Positions 12,381 through 53,232 of a DNA stretch of 64,000 bases are shown piece by piece. This DNA comes from Engraulis encrasicolus (taxonomy: Eukaryota > Chordata > Actinopteri > Clupeiformes > Engraulidae). The stretch is from the NCBI RefSeq assembly GCF_034702125.1, contig NC_085861.1:50972795-51036794 (forward strand), given 5' to 3'. The position numbers and the translations under genes were made by a program. Position 1 is the stretch's first letter. Each line of letters starts with the position of its first letter. The notes below the pieces were generated by a model that ran no database searches, was not told the DNA's origin, and saw nothing but the letters and a program-made list of their open reading frames with translations.

Positions 12381-12658
12381 TCAAGGATGGATTATTGCAC
12401 AGGCCTACTGGGTCCAGGCCCAGGGGCCCCAAGAGTCAAGAGGGCCCTGAAGCCCAAACCTCCATATTTCAATTTGCATATTGTGTTAAATTCACACTTT
12501 TAACAACTGTATTTCAAGAAAACCCCGAACCCAAAAAAATACAAGGTCTCTAACATCTGGTCTAAAACCCTACTTCTTTTTTGTAAATGAGCAACGCCCA
12601 TAGAGGCCTTTCTTGTTGTCTGGCCCAGGGGCCCATAGAGTCATAATCCATCTCTGCT
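12381..12658 (+). mobile_element. Dispersed MITE-like repeat, copy A (partner at 16.27-16.57 kb)
   Basis: It begins TCAAGGATGGATTATTGCA and ends in the inverse of AGATGGATTATGACTC. Two blocks, GGCCCAGGGGCCC and CTCCATATTTCAATTTG(C/T)ATATT, occur in the same order in the inverted copy at about 16275-16566. The imperfect inverted ends suggest a DNA-transposon derivative. A weak protein frame through it is fortuitous. Confidence 0.6.
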
Positions 12659-13019
12659 TACACTGGTTTTGCTGATGAGACCATTTTTACTTGTCCTGAC
12701 GTGAAGGGTAATCTACTCTGTTTAAGCTCTCTCTGGTAATGAGTAGGTAGATACAATTAATGATTATGAAACTACACAGGCAAGGCAGCGACAATAGTGG
12801 CAATTGTATAGCAAATAACATTGGCCGCATCAGAGAGAATAATTGGTGACTCATCTCTGCAGCGCTGAGGTCTTAATCATTCTGAATTGCAACAGCACCA
12901 ATTACCCACTCAGTCCCAAAGACTCCTGATTAGGGCTTATTGCTTTTCTTGCTCTGTATTAAAGGACAAGCGCACTATTTTTTAACATTAAGCCCCCTTT
13001 CTGGGTAGTCTGCAATGTT

Positions 13020-13545
13020 TTAGAGTCCCCCTCACCATTTTTTTGATGTTTGCTGCTGTCTCCATTAATTGGCTAATATAGTTTTGTCTAACTTGGCTTT
13101 ACAATGGCCACTATGGGCATGTCCAAATACAAGTATATTTGCAAACGTTCTGTATGCATCTCATTAAGTGGTTTGGGGTGTTCACTGGTATTCCCTAACA
13201 AGTTTGGAAGCTAAATGTGGCTTTTGAAAGACGAATATGGCAAATATGGTCATTTTATATTTGCCATTTTGTGAATTAAAGGGAAAAAATGTATTTACAA
13301 ATTGCTGCATAAAACACGACAGAAGCCATATTTCGCTACAAACATTGTTATGGAATACCACTGAATGCCCCTGAACACTTAGTGAGTTGGACAGTCTTAA
13401 AAATAAATGATTAGGGTGATTTTAAAAACATATGGACATGCCCATAAATGGCCATTCTAAAGCCGGTTGAGACAAAATCCAAATTAGCCAAATACCAGAG
13501 ACAGCAGCAAAGACGAAATAAATGGCGAGGGGGAGAAATCTATCT
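13020..13545. mobile_element. Fold-back element with inverted arms of about 100 bp
   Basis: The left arm (CTCACCATTT...TTTGCTGCTGTCTC...TTGGCTAAT...GGGCATGTCCA) is repeated as an inverted, about 80 percent similar arm ending near 13540 (GGACATGCCC...GACAGCAGCAAAGACG...GGCGAGGGGGAG). The centre is AT-rich and non-coding. Confidence 0.65.
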
Positions 13546-15682
13546 TTTGTCAAACAGTCATTCAAAGTAGACATGGATAACAGTGCCTGCTAAATAAATC
13601 TGGCCTACGCAATGTAATAATGAAACGAACCTATTCAACACTCAAAATAGACACGTCAAATTGGAGGTTTACATGGGGACAGTGTTCAAACCCAAGCCGC
13701 CGGCACATTACACCCAAACACCCCCACACACACACCCATCCACCCACGCCCCTCCCAAGTCTCTCACCTCATCAGGCTTTTCTCCTCTATCATTTAATGG
13801 ATGAGAGCCCACAGTAATGAGAAGCCACATTTTTTGCTAAAATTCTGATCACATACAGGACTGTATCGGCAATTGTAACAATGACTCATCAGTCACTGTA
13901 TCATACTCATCTAAGGGATAATAAACCCATCAGACAGACAGACAGATAGACAGACATACAGAGCCAGAGCAGCCAGATACACAGTCAATTTTGCAGTGCT
14001 GAATTCAAAACTAGAAATGCACTCAGAGAGTGCAGACCTCTGCCAAGGAAGCAGTTTGCTAACATTTGACTTGTTACACCCTTTTCCCCCAAGTCTTTTT
14101 TCTTCTTTTAAGGAGTTAGAAACTGGAATGTCAAAATTCGCCTTATCCCGCAATGGTGAAGAACCTTTAAACAATTTCTGAATCCGGATCACCACCAAAA
14201 TTGAATCACTTGTTCCTGTTGACCATTGGTTACAGTCCCCGGAACAATGTGGGGTTAGGTGCCTTTCTCCAGGGCACTCCAGCCATGGATGGAGATGTAG
14301 AGAGAGGCAAGGGTGGGATTTAAACCTGCAACCCTGTGATATACAGTCCAACCCCCTAACTAACCATTAGGCCACGGCTGCCCCACGCTAATTGAATTTA
14401 GCTACGGTATGTTCTACTGCCTATTACGGTACAATCCCATTCACCATAGTGTTAAATTAACACTGCAAAAGTTACTGTGGACACATGGGGACTGAATGAC
14501 AATAAGGATGAGGGTGCAGTGAAGCAGGCAGGCTGCTAGATTCTAAAGGCCCCGACATTGACAGTGCAGGTGCTTGGAGATCTGTATCAAGGCTATTACA
14601 TAGGGGGAGAGTGCTATATTGTGTTTTTTTTTCTTTCATAGGACCCGACCTCTCTAGCACAGTCCCTGAGAGACAAATGAGTGAGAGGGAGAGAGAGAGA
14701 TATATAGAGAGATGTAGACACACAGTTGAAATAGAGGTAGGTGTTCTGCCTGTTCTATCCTTCATCTCTTGAGTGCAAAGCAAAATACCAGATGATGAGA
14801 TGTGTGTCTATGTGTGTGTGTGTGGGGGGGAGAGTTGATTGAGTCAATACTCCTCTGCTTTGTGTGTGTGAAAAAGCCAAGTGGGCACTGATCGATTTCA
14901 ATCACACCTCCCCCCTGTAGGCGGGACAGGTCAGTCAAAGGATGCCCTCAGATCAGGTCATTGAAAGGGCCTCTTGTTTCCTCACTAGCGAGCTCATCAG
15001 CCTGCAATGACCTTTGATAGGTTCCCAAGGCCACAAACTCCGAGTTATAAAGATGCTTTACCCACACAAAACAGCGAGAAAACGGCAGGACATTTACAAC
15101 TACACTGCATTGCGGACATAGCTGGGGAAAGCCCTCTTAATAAACAGGACTTACCAAGGGCAGGAAGTGGGACTTGCCTAGGCAAACCCACTTAATAATG
15201 CACTTTAAGCAGGGTTTCCAACAATCAGTGATGCTCTACGGTAGTGGGAGATATAGGCTACGGTGATGCGAAACAGATAACTAGAACGTAGAAGGCAATG
15301 GGTTCTTTTATCTACGGGTATCAACATGTACTTTATGTACAGTACTCTACACGCACCTAACCCTAATCCTTGCCCTGAGGAACAGTACAGCACATCATGT
15401 TTACATGCCATCAGGTTAGAACTCTTAACATCCCTGTTGTTATAATAATGAGGCACAGCTTAACAACGCCTAACCAAAAGTACCGTAAATGTGGATATAC
15501 ACGTATGAGGGGGGACTATTTCTCTGCCTACTCATGGTTTGGGTTTGTTGCTCCCCTTTAGTGACTCAACAGCCCCGTGTGGGCGTCTGTGCTGCTGCAG
15601 GAACAATGCCTGAAGCAGGGAGCTGCCCTCCAGTGGATGAAATGTGCAATCTGTGGAAAATACGAGCTTGCTGTGAACCCCC
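13546..15682. other. Intergenic, one SINE, otherwise no gene seen
   Basis: It contains short CA-rich patches (about 13715-13745), TGTG near 14805-14823 and the SINE at 14205-14385. None of the open frames carries a recognisable domain. Confidence 0.5.
14205..14385 (-). mobile_element. tRNA-derived SINE (V-SINE/HE1-like)
   Basis: On the minus strand the element opens GGGGCAGCCGTGGCCTAATGG (A-box-like) and reaches GGTTGCAGGTTTAAATCCC (B-box-like) about 55 nt later, then CCATGGCTGGAGTGCCCTGG and GACTGTAACCAATGG. These are tRNA-head and body motifs of fish SINEs. The last motif recurs inside the 109-bp minisatellite of TMEM245 at 20 kb. Confidence 0.7.

Positions 15683-15683
<1 letters not shown>

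Positions 15684-15712
<29 letters not shown>
15684..15712. repeat. (AC)n microsatellite
   Basis: About 29 bp of pure AC dinucleotide followed by imperfect AAACACGC. Confidence 0.9.
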
Positions 15713-15717
<5 letters not shown>

Positions 15718-15867
15718 CGCAACCAAATGCCCCTTCCTCCACAAACCACAGAGAGATTCATTCGATCCTTCCCCATTCCTCTCCTATTGTTTATTGTCTG
15801 AGTCAGCTGTAACCAAAACAGCACAGGCATACGACGAGGACGAGGGAGGGCTGAAACAAAACACACA

Positions 15868-16089
15868 TAGCCTGATAAACCAGACTAAATGTGGATGTCT
15901 AATTTAGTCTGGCCTCGATGCATAATACATCCGAAGATTGTTGATGAGAACAACTTTCCCTCAAAACCCTGCCCGCTTTGATTCAAAACACATCTTTGCG
16001 TTGTAATTGGTTTGCCAGATTCATGGCATTCTGGCTTCATTGAATCAAACATTTTGCCGTCCAGCGGGTGGCGCTGGTTCACCAGGCTA
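15868..16089. mobile_element. MITE, 222 bp, 9-bp target site duplication (TAGCCTG family)
   Basis: The left end TAGCCTGATAAACCAG pairs with the inverse of the right end TAGCCTGGTGAACCAG (14 of 16). The flanks are a perfect 9-bp duplication, AAACACACA (15859-15867 and 16090-16098). A 9-bp duplication fits Mutator-like elements better than hAT, but the family call is inference. It shares both ends with 11965-12037. Confidence 0.8.
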
Positions 16090-16274
16090 AAACACACATT
16101 CATTCTCTTAAGCCACATGTATACCAACCAAGAAAGCAGGCTGGTTTAAATGTGTGGGTTGCAGAGGACAGAAACAAAACAAAAGTCTATCTTGGCTTTT
16201 GTTATTCGTCAAGCAAACGTATACCTGAAATCTATGCCTTCAGGGCTTGGTTCCCGCATGGCTCCAAGCAGGGA

Positions 16275-16566
16275 CTGATTAGGACGCCATGGGCCCCTGG
16301 GCCAGACAGCAAGAAAGCCCCCCCTCCATCAATGCTGCTAATTTCCAATAATATTTAGTGTTAGGCCAGATGTTATAGACCCTATGTTGTTGGGGGTTTG
16401 TCCCATGAGAAAATTGAAAATACAAAAGGACAGTATTAACACAATATAACACAAAAAAAACAAAATATACAAATTGAAATATGGAGGCATGGGCTTCAGG
16501 GCCACCTGGGCTCTTGAGCCCCTGGGCCTGTGCCCAGTAGGCCAGTGCATTAATCCATCCTTGGCT
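16275..16566 (-). mobile_element. Dispersed MITE-like repeat, copy B
   Basis: This is an inverted relative of 12381-12658: on the minus strand it opens CAAGGATGGATTAATGCAC, includes GGCCCAGGGGCTC and CTCCATATTTCAATTTGTAT, and closes with GGGCCCATGGCGTCC. By eye the shared blocks are about 85 percent identical. Confidence 0.6.
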
Positions 16567-18600
16567 CCAAGTGGCCTGGTGAAGGGACACAGGCTAGCTG
16601 TTCCCGCTGCCTTGCTGGGCAATGCCCCGAGGACACAGTTGAGGAACTGCAGTTGCTTGTTTAAGAACAAGCCCCTAATTTCCAACCCTATTGACTATTG
16701 AGACGAACGCCCTGATGTTATTTTGTGGCTAGCTCTATACGGTGATAATACAGTCCCCATGCCAGATAACAGACATTTGCGCACAAAAGTATGTAAAATA
16801 GAAACGGAAGAATTACAAATGTCAGCATTTCAATTCTTTAATGTGAATGTTGGTAGAAAACATGACAACAGAATATGGAACAAAAAAAAAAAATACTAGG
16901 AAATAATATTAACAATATAACAGTAGTTTTGTGTCTACAGAAAGTTAGAAATAAAATCTTAAAAATTGTGTAAAATAAAATGTAAATATTATTCTTATTT
17001 GGTGTAAAAAGTAGCAGGTTCTTCAAATATGTCTTAATTCCAAAGTGCTTGTAAAATGGACATATATAGGGACAAGGGAAAAATACCTATGCATATTTAA
17101 AGATGTCTAACATGTTAAAGCCTTACAGTTTCATAAATCCAAGGTGAATGAAAAAAAGGCTTGGCCTATTCCCTGCTTCACATTCAAAATCTCTTTAACA
17201 CAGCAAGGAGACAGGAGTGTTCTGTTTTTCTTACGGAAAAAAATGCATTTTTTTAGGGGAAAAGGCTCCCTTTGTTACCAACGCCCATCAAGTTAAACTG
17301 TGTCTGTTTTATCCTGTTCATCCCATTGATCTCAGATCTGGTGGCATCACTGAGCATAAACATACCTGATTGAGTTAGATTGGACCAGATGAATGTTAAC
17401 TCGTGCGATCTGAGTGAATGATTCATGCTCATATCTTATGTGCTTCTGCAACATTTGGATATTGATTCAAATTGAGTTTGATTCCATTTTTTTATCAACC
17501 GTTTTAACCGTAAAAAAACGTATCAAACAGCCTGGCTGTCCCTTTAAGAAGTGAGTGGAAGGCAGGGCAGATCAGGATGCTGGTGCCACTGGCTGTTGTG
17601 GCGTCAAAGTGTCACTTCAATGTGAAATTTTCACCATGTTCTAAGTATGTTTATGCATGTGCATGTGCCCGCTACACGTCCAGAGTGTCGGGCATATACC
17701 CTGTAGGCAGACAACCTTCTCCCAATTTGGGTTTCACAGGGCAACAAAAGGTGGCAAGCACTATATGTGTTCAAATTAAAGGCAGACTAAGCAATGGCAA
17801 TGTCTCTAAAGAGCAAAATCAAACTGTTTATTAATGGGATATTAACAAAACAGTTGTATATTCCTTAACCTCTGTGCATAAAGCTTCACTAAAGCCAATT
17901 ATTATCCTTTCTAGATGTAACTGCGACTGTCCTGGCCCAAAGTAACCACAGGACTGAGCTTCATTGGCCTCTGAGAGGAAGAGGGTTGGCCCATTTAATT
18001 CACTGCATTAGGGGCTCTTGTGCATCTTAAAAGCAAACAAGGCATCTCTAAACGTGTAGAGCACATAGTAATACTTAACTTAACCAATACAAAACCACTC
18101 TACTGTCACAAACAGTAAACATTGCACATTGAGACAGCCTTTCTAAAGTGCACAACATGGCAGCTGAGCTGCAGCCATGAATGTGTGTTCAACAAAAAAG
18201 GCCCTCACTGAAAACGGTTATGGAGTACACAGCATGGTAGATAGATACCATGGATGTGTGCACGGCACGCGTTTCAGTGACAACCTTACAGTATGTATTT
18301 CTGTGTGCCATTCATTTTACAATAAAGCTTGTAACAAAAGGCCATCACTCAAAACTGCCAAAGTTCTATGATATGTGTGTAAACAAAATGAGAGTGTGTT
18401 TTATGCATTTGTGTGAGAGAGTGTAGCGACAATTCAGGCCTGCCAGGCACCAGACAGGCCAAGACCTAGTTGCCCCTCGTGCTTCAGCACAAACAGGCAG
18501 TATTCACAGATAAGACATTAGCTTTCCCAAAAGAGCAAGACAGTCGACTAAGATGCATAGAGTGTCCTAGTCTGATCCCTGGGCTCCTGGTTTCCTAGCA
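16567..18600. other. Intergenic, downstream of TMEM245; no gene seen
   Basis: AT-rich sequence with no recognised coding frame. Two AATAAA-type motifs on the minus strand (for example 17826-17831) could be distal poly(A) signals for TMEM245, but this is weak. Confidence 0.4.
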
Positions 18601-18624
18601 GCACCAGCCAGCGCCAGCAACCGT

Positions 18625-18630
18625 TTTATT
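18625..18630 (-). terminator. Candidate poly(A) signal for TMEM245
   Basis: AATAAA on the minus strand, about 1.0 kb downstream of the TMEM245 stop codon. It is the first canonical hexamer noticed in that direction. No cleavage site evidence is available. Confidence 0.25.
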
Positions 18631-19477
18631 TGAAGGAAACCGTTTAAACCATATCTGACAGAAAAAAATAACAAATGATAAGAATCACTAATCATATATG
18701 CCCTAACAAGGACAAACTTGATTGGTTGAGCCATTTTAGAGTGTAACTCATGTTCCTCTGTGCTATTACACACCGACCCAAAAAATAAATAAGGTCATTA
18801 CAAAGTAGCTTGCGCTAGCGATATTTCAAATGGCACTCGGTTGCTGTGCCAGTTGAGGTTTAGTGCAGCTATTTCACTGCCATCGTTTTTTTTCTAAGCA
18901 CTGAGTCAGTATTTGGACAGAGGAGGTATTCGATATACAGGACCTGGCCCTTCTGCTAAAGATGATATATCTTTATGGTTACCGGAGAACCATATTACTC
19001 AACATTTGTATTATTGTAGTATGTCAACTTAGTTTGGCGTCTTACCAAGAGCTCTTTTTTGGTAAATAATGCTGCCTCATTGCATATTATGTGGCTAACA
19101 GCAGCTAGCGCGCTAGCCAGTCAAGTGCGTGTTTAGCATTAGAGTTGCTAGTTGAAGTTCAATCTAAGCCTTGTTAGGGCGGCTGGTGTTAGCTTATAAC
19201 AGCTAAGCCGATGTCAGCCTTAAGTTGATGCTCTGTGGCTCTTTTTTTAGCGAGAAAGACAACTCGGACAAAACATTCACTTGGTAAAAATAAGACTGCT
19301 TTCTTCACAGAGACCTCTGACGTAATTAAGAACTGGTGCAGAGCATGTCTACGTTGTCTGTGCCACCATTGTACTGTAGTAGCCACACACATGTACAGCA
19401 TGGCCATGGTAGCAGCCCCTGCTTGAATAACATGGAAGCCCCGTCTCAGGGATGGTACTGTACTGTACGTCACATTG

Positions 19478-19603
<126 letters not shown>

Positions 19604-19652
19604 CAGAGACAGAGATGACCACAGGCACACTGTAGGCGCATTGTCCGTTTCT

Positions 19653-47825
<28,173 letters not shown>

Positions 47826-47849
47826 CTACTCAAATGTTTTCAGACGCCT

Positions 47850-49539
47850 TGTAGCAACCCAATGTAAGTAGGCGGCTGGATGTGAGTGCCCGGATATCCG
47901 CCCGAGTATTTGCATGTATTTGCATTCATTTCCGCCATCAGGAATGCTTTGCGGTACCACAGCTACCCTATGTGAGTCGCGCTGTGTCGCCTGACTGTCC
48001 CTTCTATAATATGATTGAAGCCCACCGTAACAACTCGGCCTCGGTCCCCGCGGCAAATATCCACCACACCACCACGGGTCCTCGTGTTGTGACCGTTTTA
48101 GGATCTTTTTTTCATATCCAATACTTGCACATTAAGAGTGACAATTCCATCATGGATGTTTAAACGATATGTGCGAATGCAGTCATGTTGAATTTAGGGT
48201 GGCCAAACCATGCCATGTCACGAAGAACGTGCATCACATTATTTAAACAGCTCGTGTAGGCCTAAACGGTTATCCTGAGTGCCCGTGTCTTTTTTCAGAT
48301 CGGAGGCTTGATTAGCAAAGATATGGGAGAGAAATTAGTTGTGCGTGCGCACACGTCTGCACAATATCCACCGGACACGAAGTTACTGGCTCCAATATTT
48401 CAGCGTCCCGCTTGATTCTGTACTGACACTTTTAAGTTTACGTAGCACAATCAAATGAATAGGCTATGTCTAAATTATAGGCTCTAGTCTCCAATGTGCC
48501 TAGTTTCACGTGTTCTTGGCATCAATCTGCACAATAGGCCTATGCGGCATAACTTTTCGAGGGCTACATTTAGACCGGGTAAAGTATCGAGCATGGTCTG
48601 TCCCTTCAATAATATTAAGAGTGTCCCGTAACAACTCGGTCTCGGCCCCCGCCGCAAGTATCCTCCACCACGAAGGTCCTCTGATGTTGTGACCGTTTTA
48701 GGATATTTTCATATAATACAGAAATAAGAGCGTGCGCGCGCGCCTCTGACTGTATCTAGACACGGAGGGAGAATGGCTCCAATATTTATATTCAGCGCCC
48801 AGTTTAATTCTGCACTGACACTTTTAAATGTTATGCCCAGATATTCTTTTAACTTGTTAGATATCCTGATATTATGTTTCACTAATGTAAGGAGTAAAAC
48901 TCAGAAACTTCCCGGGTGCTAGCTACATTTAGACTGGGTAAACTCGTGACTTTAATGCCTTCCGAAACGGGCTATTCCAGTGTCTATTTTAGACTATAGC
49001 CTGGTGCAAAACTTTTTATGTAACATTGCGAATGGGCAGGATGATTTGCTTAGACACGCACGTGCTTCAGAGCAGCTAGAACTGTGCAAGGTGACTGCTG
49101 CAGTTTTCAGCTCAGTCCTCCTGGATAATAAACACAATGCCGACGAGAAAGTAACGCCGTTATCTTTTGATGAATTCCCTTTGGGTGCCCGGTTGAGACA
49201 GTTTAATTTTCACACCCAAATCAATTCGGTTTTAAGTTATAATTTCATTGTATACTTTTTTATTATTATTTTGATGTCACAGGGCCTATTCTTTTGATTG
49301 GGAGATCAAGGAACTTTCTGGTGTCGCCGAAACGGCGATGTGCGGTGGGCTCTTTACGCACGGCACCTATGTCCCTTCCATCTTCAGTCAGACTCAAATC
49401 GGACCGAAATCAAGTAGCTGAGGTTAAACGGTCGTAAATACACGACCGAAGGCGAGTAGCTGAGGTAAAATAGACGTAAATACTCGGGCGGATATCCGGG
49501 CACTCACATCCGGCAGCCTACTTACATTGGGTTGCTACA
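47850..49539. mobile_element. DNA transposon inserted 45 bp upstream of the TMEM245 start codon
   Basis: Terminal inverted repeats of about 62 bp begin TGTAGCAACCCAATGTAAGT at 47850 and, inverted, at 49539, differing at only two or three positions. CGCCT flanks both sides (47845-47849 and 49540-49544), a 5-bp duplication. Two internal modules are repeated: CCCGTAACAACTCGG ... TTGTGACCGTTTTAGGAT at about 48000-48115 and 48590-48705, and GGCTCCAATATTT ... CTGACACTTTTAA at about 48385 and 48775. A 41-bp direct repeat (GAGTAGCTGAGGT) lies near the right end. No transposase frame was recognised; superfamily unknown. Confidence 0.8.
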
Positions 49540-49544
49540 CGCCT

Positions 49545-52500
49545 GCTCCACTACCTCATTGGGGGAAATGGGAACAAGAGGGAGGGAAAAGAGGGAGGAG
49601 CAGCGTACGTTCACGGAAGAAAACGAGTTGGGTCATTCTGCGTTCGTCCATGTCTGACAGATAGATCAGCCGTTGGCATAGAATCTTTCCATGAATCCCC
49701 GTGCCATCACGTCATGTCACCACAGTTCACATCGTTCTGTGGCTACATATTGAGAGACAGCCGATAAGCCTACTTTGCTACTGATAGTTCCAGTTCGCGA
49801 AAAGGCTTTTTGTAGCCTAGCCATGGATCTGACATGGCATGGGCTGCCAGAGAACAGAGAGATGAGAAACAGCACCCCCTGTCTGACAACATTTTGTGCA
49901 CAAAGTATTTTTTATCTTCGACTTGCAGTTTGGAAGTGGAGCTCAAAGTTTTCATCTAGAACTATGGTCTAGGGGCCTACTTATAGGCTTGCAAAGCTAG
50001 CCTACAGGTTGGAAGTGGAATTGTTCCTCATAGGAAGTTATGTGTTATTGTGGCCTATGTGAATGAACCAAGGGCCCTATGCAATATTATAATAAGCCTA
50101 CCTACAGGGTTAGTAATATTGCACTTGTGCACTTTTGTAAGTTAGGCTACTGTAGTTATAGGGCAGGACAAGGGGTGACACATGTGTTGTAGTATAACTG
50201 TTCCATACTGTATACCGTCTTCACTGAAAGCTTTGAACTGCACAGTTTAAAGTTGTCATCAATTAGGCTATAGGCCATTGACCATAACATTTGTTTGAAA
50301 CCTTTGTTCTGAACTGTCAACATTATAGGCCTGTTCTTTTAAGATAACGATAAATGTCTGTAAAGTCAAATTTATCACATGCAATAGATTTTCCTCATTG
50401 TATTCATGTTGAATATTGAATAGCAAACAGTGTCACTGATGACCTTTGACCTCTCAAGGTCAGCAGAGGTCATATGCAACTTACCTCCACATCTTATGAC
50501 AGGTCATGCTTTCATCACAAAGTGGCCGAAATCTTCATATAGGAGTTTAACCGCAATAATAAAACTAATTAAATTAAAATAACATTGAAAAGCTTTAATA
50601 ATAATATAAGAGTTGTGACTGCCTATGAAGCTGTTAGAGTGATGGGACTACATTCCGAGAGAAGGAGACCGAAAGAAACAAAAACTATGCAAGACAGTAG
50701 GCCAAACCTGACTCTCACCAGATGAATGGGTTCCGTCTGCTCCATGAACATTAGTCTGGCAACACCATATGCATCCCTGATAGCAAAATGGCATTGAATC
50801 GACAGCGCTGGGCATCAATTTGCGTTGATCGGACATTATTCAGCATCGATTCAACATCCCTTTGCTATCAGGCGCAGGTCTGTGAAGGCGTTGTTTTGTC
50901 CAAAAAATCCTTGCACATGATTGGGGAAACACTTGTATGACATTTTTAATGAGGTGCTACTTAAACTACTCACAGATTCATAAATACAGTTGAAATGACA
51001 TAATCAATGAGTGAGTCCACGAGAGAGGCCATTGTTGTCTGAAACAACTGTTCAGTTTTGCTTATTTTTCCCTTCTGCATTAAAATCCAGTGATCCTGAT
51101 TGGTTCTACTGCATTTTGATTTGGGAGCATGGAGAATCCAAAAGTCCTCCAGACCCTCATGTGAGCTCATGAAGCTGAGCAGAAATATAGCCTACAAGAT
51201 GACTGAATGAATAGTCATGTTGTTTCAGTATTCAGCAATCAGAGCAGCATGGGTGCTATGATCAATTGTGAAATGTCTTTTGACTGAAGTCTGTGATTTC
51301 CCCCTCTGCTCCTTGTGACAAATATACATTTGTGGAGGTCGCAAGTGACCAAACTTCTTCTGACGGTCATCCTCACTGTCATTAGTAATTGCAGGTCAAA
51401 TACAAAATGAACACAGAATCTCTTAATCATTTATTTCATGGGCATGTTTTCTTACCACGAAAATCAACTACTTGACTGATAAACAGCATAGCCTAATTCA
51501 TCATTCAGAATTGAATGAGTGAATCTGAGACTGAGTATGAGTGAAACCAACATATTTATTTAGCATGATCAAACATCAGACTGATTGATTAAACTGTCGA
51601 TTTGGCCATGCATATGAACAGGACAATAAATTGTGTTGCCTCTAACTGCCATTCCAGCTATGTAAGGCATAATTCATGAGTGTGCTTTGAATAAACAGAT
51701 AGAAACTGCATGTAAAGTTGAAGCAAGCCAGGAAAAGGTCCTCTAAATAATAATAATAATAATAATTAAATGTTCTTTGAACGAGTTCTGTGCAATTTCT
51801 CAGTATGTTCTGAACAGCTCTCATCTTCTTTGTTAAACCCCTAAGTTCTCAGTAGCTTTAAAGAAGAGGGATGTGGATGGAATTCGGCTTTGAGGGCGCA
51901 GGTAGATGGAATGCATGCCTGGGCCTGTACTTTCTAAGGCAGAGTTGTCAAATTCAACAGTCTGTAACAGAACTTTATTAGAGGTGTGTAAAGTAGACAT
52001 AGAAGTGAAAAAGTCCAAACCTCATTAGGTACTCATTAAGGTACAGTGGAATTACTGGTGTGACATTTACCATGTTCTAGTGTTGCACTTATATCACGAA
52101 TGACCTTCTATTTCTACTTAATACACCTCTGATCTTGATTGATTCCATTGTGCGTCATTAGAAGATTATCTTAAATGATCATACTGAATATGGATACTAA
52201 AAACAATAATACTATAGTCATTAAATGAACGGACGGGTTTCAGCATTGCTGGTGCACATAGATGAGTAATAGTGTTAAAACTAAATGAGTTAATGTCATA
52301 TTCCAGCAAAATAATGTGTATAAGACAAAACGTGAAGATGAAAGTGGATATTAAAGGGTGCCCACTTTGTTATAATGCACTCCAATTGTATGTGTGTTGA
52401 TTTACGGGTAGAGTAAGTGGTTAAAAATGTTTTGGCACTGAACTCACGGTAAAGAATAGTTGCCTTTGAATTGTCTTAGTTGCCTTTGAGTAGTCGTTAC

Positions 52501-52548
52501 TTGGAACATTTAATTGGAAATGTGCAAACTGCTGTTCCTGCAACTAAA

Positions 52549-52550
<2 letters not shown>
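49545..52550. other. Between TMEM245 and FRRS1L: presumed displaced TMEM245 promoter region and intergenic DNA
   Basis: The first few hundred bases (49545-49700) contain a purine-rich GGGAGGGAAAAGAGGGAGGA and GC-rich patches and may be the ancestral TMEM245 5' flank now separated by the transposon. The rest is AT-rich and non-coding. It includes a short (AAT)n near 51745 and a small fold-back element at 50776-50872. Confidence 0.4.
50776..50872. repeat. Small fold-back MITE
   Basis: CCTGATAGCAAAATGGCATTG at the left is mirrored by ATCGATTCAAC ... TTTGCTATCAGG at the right; 97 bp, non-coding. Confidence 0.55.
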
Positions 52551-52551
<1 letters not shown>

Positions 52552-52639
<88 letters not shown>

Positions 52640-52660
52640 CGTGCGTGTGTGCATGTGCGT
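52552..52660. repeat. (TG)n with GCGTGC tail
   Basis: About 80 bp of pure TG followed by GCGCGCGTGCGTGCGTG variants, in the region downstream of FRRS1L. Confidence 0.9.
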
Positions 52661-52962
52661 GTTTTAATGTTTAATGTGTTTAACTTGTCTCTGGCGTAGG
52701 GTTAAAAATACACACCAGGGTAGTAGAACATAGTAATTATTAGCTTTTAGCTCTCCTACTTAAGTTACAAAGGCCTAAAAGAGCTGACTGACTGTACTGT
52801 ATGTGCCTAGTTGCTTGCTTGTGTAAATCCCATGAAACGTACGTACACAAATCGACATGAATATCGTACTGAGGTCGGTCTGAAGATGTAAGTACACACA
52901 GAACAGAGTGCAACATCGTACTATGGAGAGCTAGTTTTCCCAAAGTGTTTCTCATTCAGTCT

Positions 52963-52968
52963 TTTATT
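52963..52968 (-). terminator. Probable poly(A) signal of FRRS1L
   Basis: AATAAA on the minus strand about 92 nt after the FRRS1L stop codon, the nearest hexamer downstream. A short 3' UTR would result; longer isoforms are possible. Confidence 0.45.
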
Positions 52969-53059
52969 GCTTTCTCGGGCCTTGCTCTGTGTGAGGCTTC
53001 TTCGTTTTTCTGCCATGCTGGCGCTACCGTCCTATTCCCTTATAGCTCCGTCGTCCTGG

Positions 53060-53232
53060 TTACGGTGTGCCCATGAGCAGGTAGAAGGTGAGGGCCACGA
53101 TGAGGAGCAGACAGAGGGGCGAGTTGAAGGTCTGGTAGGCCGTGGAGGGCATGAAGATGTCCTCGTACTTGTAGATGCTGAGCATGTGATCGGACACGGG
53201 CGGAGAGTCTATGTCGTGCCTGGTGATGGAGC
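53060..53232 (-). CDS. frrs1l: FRRS1L exon 5 (terminal, residues 229-285)
   Basis: [39 protein letters not shown] and a C-terminal membrane helix, stop TAA at 53060-53062. Confidence 0.95.

Noticed and set aside
18120..18136. CATTGCACATTGAG, another miR-92-family seed match
   Set aside because: Downstream of the gene on the opposite strand with no complementary arm within 80 nt.
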